64,000 bases of DNA from Pseudomonadota bacterium (lineage in GTDB: Bacteria > Pseudomonadota > Gammaproteobacteria > Steroidobacterales > Steroidobacteraceae), in assembly GCA_023433705.1 (NCBI GenBank), contig JAEYUC010000024.1, positions 1 to 64,000 of the forward strand. Reading direction: 5' to 3'. Every line of letters starts with the position of its first letter. Within the stretch, counting starts at the first letter, position 1. A program made the translations under genes and the position numbers. Positions 62,998 through 64,000 of this stretch are shown here, one piece after another. The notes beneath the pieces are model-generated. The model was not told where the DNA came from. It searched no databases and worked only from the letters and a program-made list of their open reading frames with translations.

Positions 62998-64000
62998 TCG
63001 TGACGACGGCAACGCTTCTGCACGACCTGATCGACATCGGCGCCGCCCGATGGGGCGATCACGTCGCCCTGCGTCACAAGCAGCGCGACAGCACGTACGC
63101 CGTCGTCGCGGAGCGCAGCCAGCGTCTCGCGGCCGGGCTCGCGGCGCGTGGCGTGAAGCGCGGCGACCGCGTGGTAGTGCACCTGCAGAACCGTCCGGAA
63201 GTCGTCGAACTCGCGCTTGCCGCGAGTCGCCTGGGTGCGATCTTCGTGCCCGCCAATCCGATGCTGCGCGGACGGCAGCTTCGCCACATCCTCCAGGACA
63301 GCGGCGCGCGCGTGCTCGTGTGCACGGAGGCGTCGCTGGGGGCGGTGGCGGAACTCGGTTCGACGCACGAGCTCGCGACGCTCGTGGTCTGCGACGAAAT
63401 CGATCCGGCACGGCGCGCGCAGGCCGCCGTCCACCGCTTCGAAGATCTGCTGGATTCGAAGGTCATTTCGTCCGAGGTGCACGCGATCGACCGGGATCCG
63501 GCGGCGCTGCTGTACACCTCCGGCAGCACGGGCAGGCCCAAGGCCGTCGTGGTCTCGCACCGCAATTTCATGTCCGGCGCTTCCATCGTCGCGAGTTACC
63601 TCGGAAATACGGCGGACGATCGGCTGTGCGCCGCGCTGCCGCTCAGCTTCGATTACGGCTTCAGCCAGGTCACGACGGCGTTCACCGTCGGCGCCTGCGC
63701 GGTGCTGGCCAATTATTCCACCGCGGCCGCGTTGCTCCAGGACGCCGCCTCGGAAAAAATCACGGGGCTCGCGGGCGTGCCGACGATGTGGGTGCACCTC
63801 GCCGAAGGCGAGTGGCCGCGGACGCTGGTCGAGTCGTTGCGCTACATCACCAACTCGGGCGGAGCATTGTCGGTCGCCACGTTGCGCAAGCTGCGGGCGC
63901 GACTGCCCGAGACACGCATCTTCAGCATGTACGGCCTGACCGAAGCGTTCCGCTCGACGTACCTGGATCCGGCCGAGCTCGCCAACCGTCCGGGCTCGAT
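62994..64000 (+). CDS. Exosortase A system-associated acyl-CoA ligase (AMP-forming), partial
   Basis: The first 335 residues are seen; the gene runs off the right edge. Motifs: LLYTSGSTGRPKAVVVSHRN (ATP loop) and SMYGLTEAFRSTYLDP (adenylate motif). It matches the TIGR03098-type acyl-CoA ligase typical of XrtA loci, encoded near the flippase. A second ligase, at 43852, has a carrier protein beside it, so the two may act on different acyl groups. The start overlaps the flippase stop (ATGA). Confidence 0.88.
   Translation, partial: MIVTTATLLHDLIDIGAARWGDHVALRHKQRDSTYAVVAERSQRLAAGLAARGVKRGDRVVVHLQNRPEVVELALAASRLGAIFVPANPMLRGRQLRHILQDSGARVLVCTEASLGAVAELGSTHELATLVVCDEIDPARRAQAAVHRFEDLLDSKVISSEVHAIDRDPAALLYTSGSTGRPKAVVVSHRNFMSGASIVASYLGNTADDRLCAALPLSFDYGFSQVTTAFTVGACAVLANYSTAAALLQDAASEKITGLAGVPTMWVHLAEGEWPRTLVESLRYITNSGGALSVATLRKLRARLPETRIFSMYGLTEAFRSTYLDPAELANRPGS

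Overview
The window is GC-rich, densely packed DNA from a Gram-negative bacterium, most likely a gammaproteobacterium (Steroidobacter/Nevskiales-like). This placement is an inference from the exosortase-A gene set, GltX type, lipoproteins and an outer-membrane barrel; no rRNA is present to fix it. Genes are tightly spaced and often overlap by ATGA. I see no insertion sequence, phage gene or CRISPR array.

Left part (1-8.9 kb, minus strand): a Chp/Pil-like chemosensory operon. In transcription order it encodes a single-domain receiver, a CheW, a Cache-type chemoreceptor, a CheA hybrid with HPt and receiver, a receiver protein with an unusual N-terminal half, and a Ser/Thr kinase cut by the window edge. 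A near-perfect CRP-type palindrome lies upstream. Next (8.9-18.3 kb) come a GH127 arabinofuranosidase-like enzyme with a YtfQ-like sugar-binding lipoprotein, a divergent LysR regulator, a large CHASE3/PAS/GAF hybrid histidine kinase, a stand-alone FtsH-protease-like domain and a Fic protein. The Fic start is preceded by 34-nt-spaced palindromes that look like an operator.

Middle (18.4-23 kb): tRNA-Val(CAC), gltX, tRNA-Ala(GGC) and tRNA-Glu(UUC). The last two tRNAs are flanked by two paralogous Ig-like/FnIII lipoprotein genes, each preceded by a c-di-GMP-I (GEMM-I) riboswitch on the minus strand.

Right part (23.2-64 kb): an exosortase A (XrtA) exopolysaccharide/protein-sorting locus. A plus-strand series carries the EPS priming sugar transferase, prsK, prsR, xrtA (EpsI fusion), prsT, a Wza-like export protein, a Wzz-like chain-length protein, a tyrosine autokinase, an outer-membrane barrel, a deacetylase, two FemAB/GNAT-like proteins (one fused to a methyltransferase), glycosyltransferases, and an amidotransferase/ACP/acyl-AMP ligase/NadE-like cassette. 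It ends in an O-glycosylation ligase. A convergent minus-strand operon (49.99-56.57 kb) adds a methyltransferase, an ATP-grasp enzyme, a deacetylase, a DegT aminotransferase, a FemAB protein and a glycosyltransferase. Further right are a secreted beta-helix protein behind a perfect CRP-type palindrome, a hexapeptide acetyltransferase, two glycosyltransferases, a Wzx-like flippase and the start of an exosortase-associated acyl-CoA ligase.

Taken together, the genes suggest a lifestyle of surface sensing, extracellular polymer production and matrix protein export, with c-di-GMP (riboswitches) and possibly cAMP/CRP-type control. No PEP-CTERM-tagged substrate of XrtA is encoded in the window.
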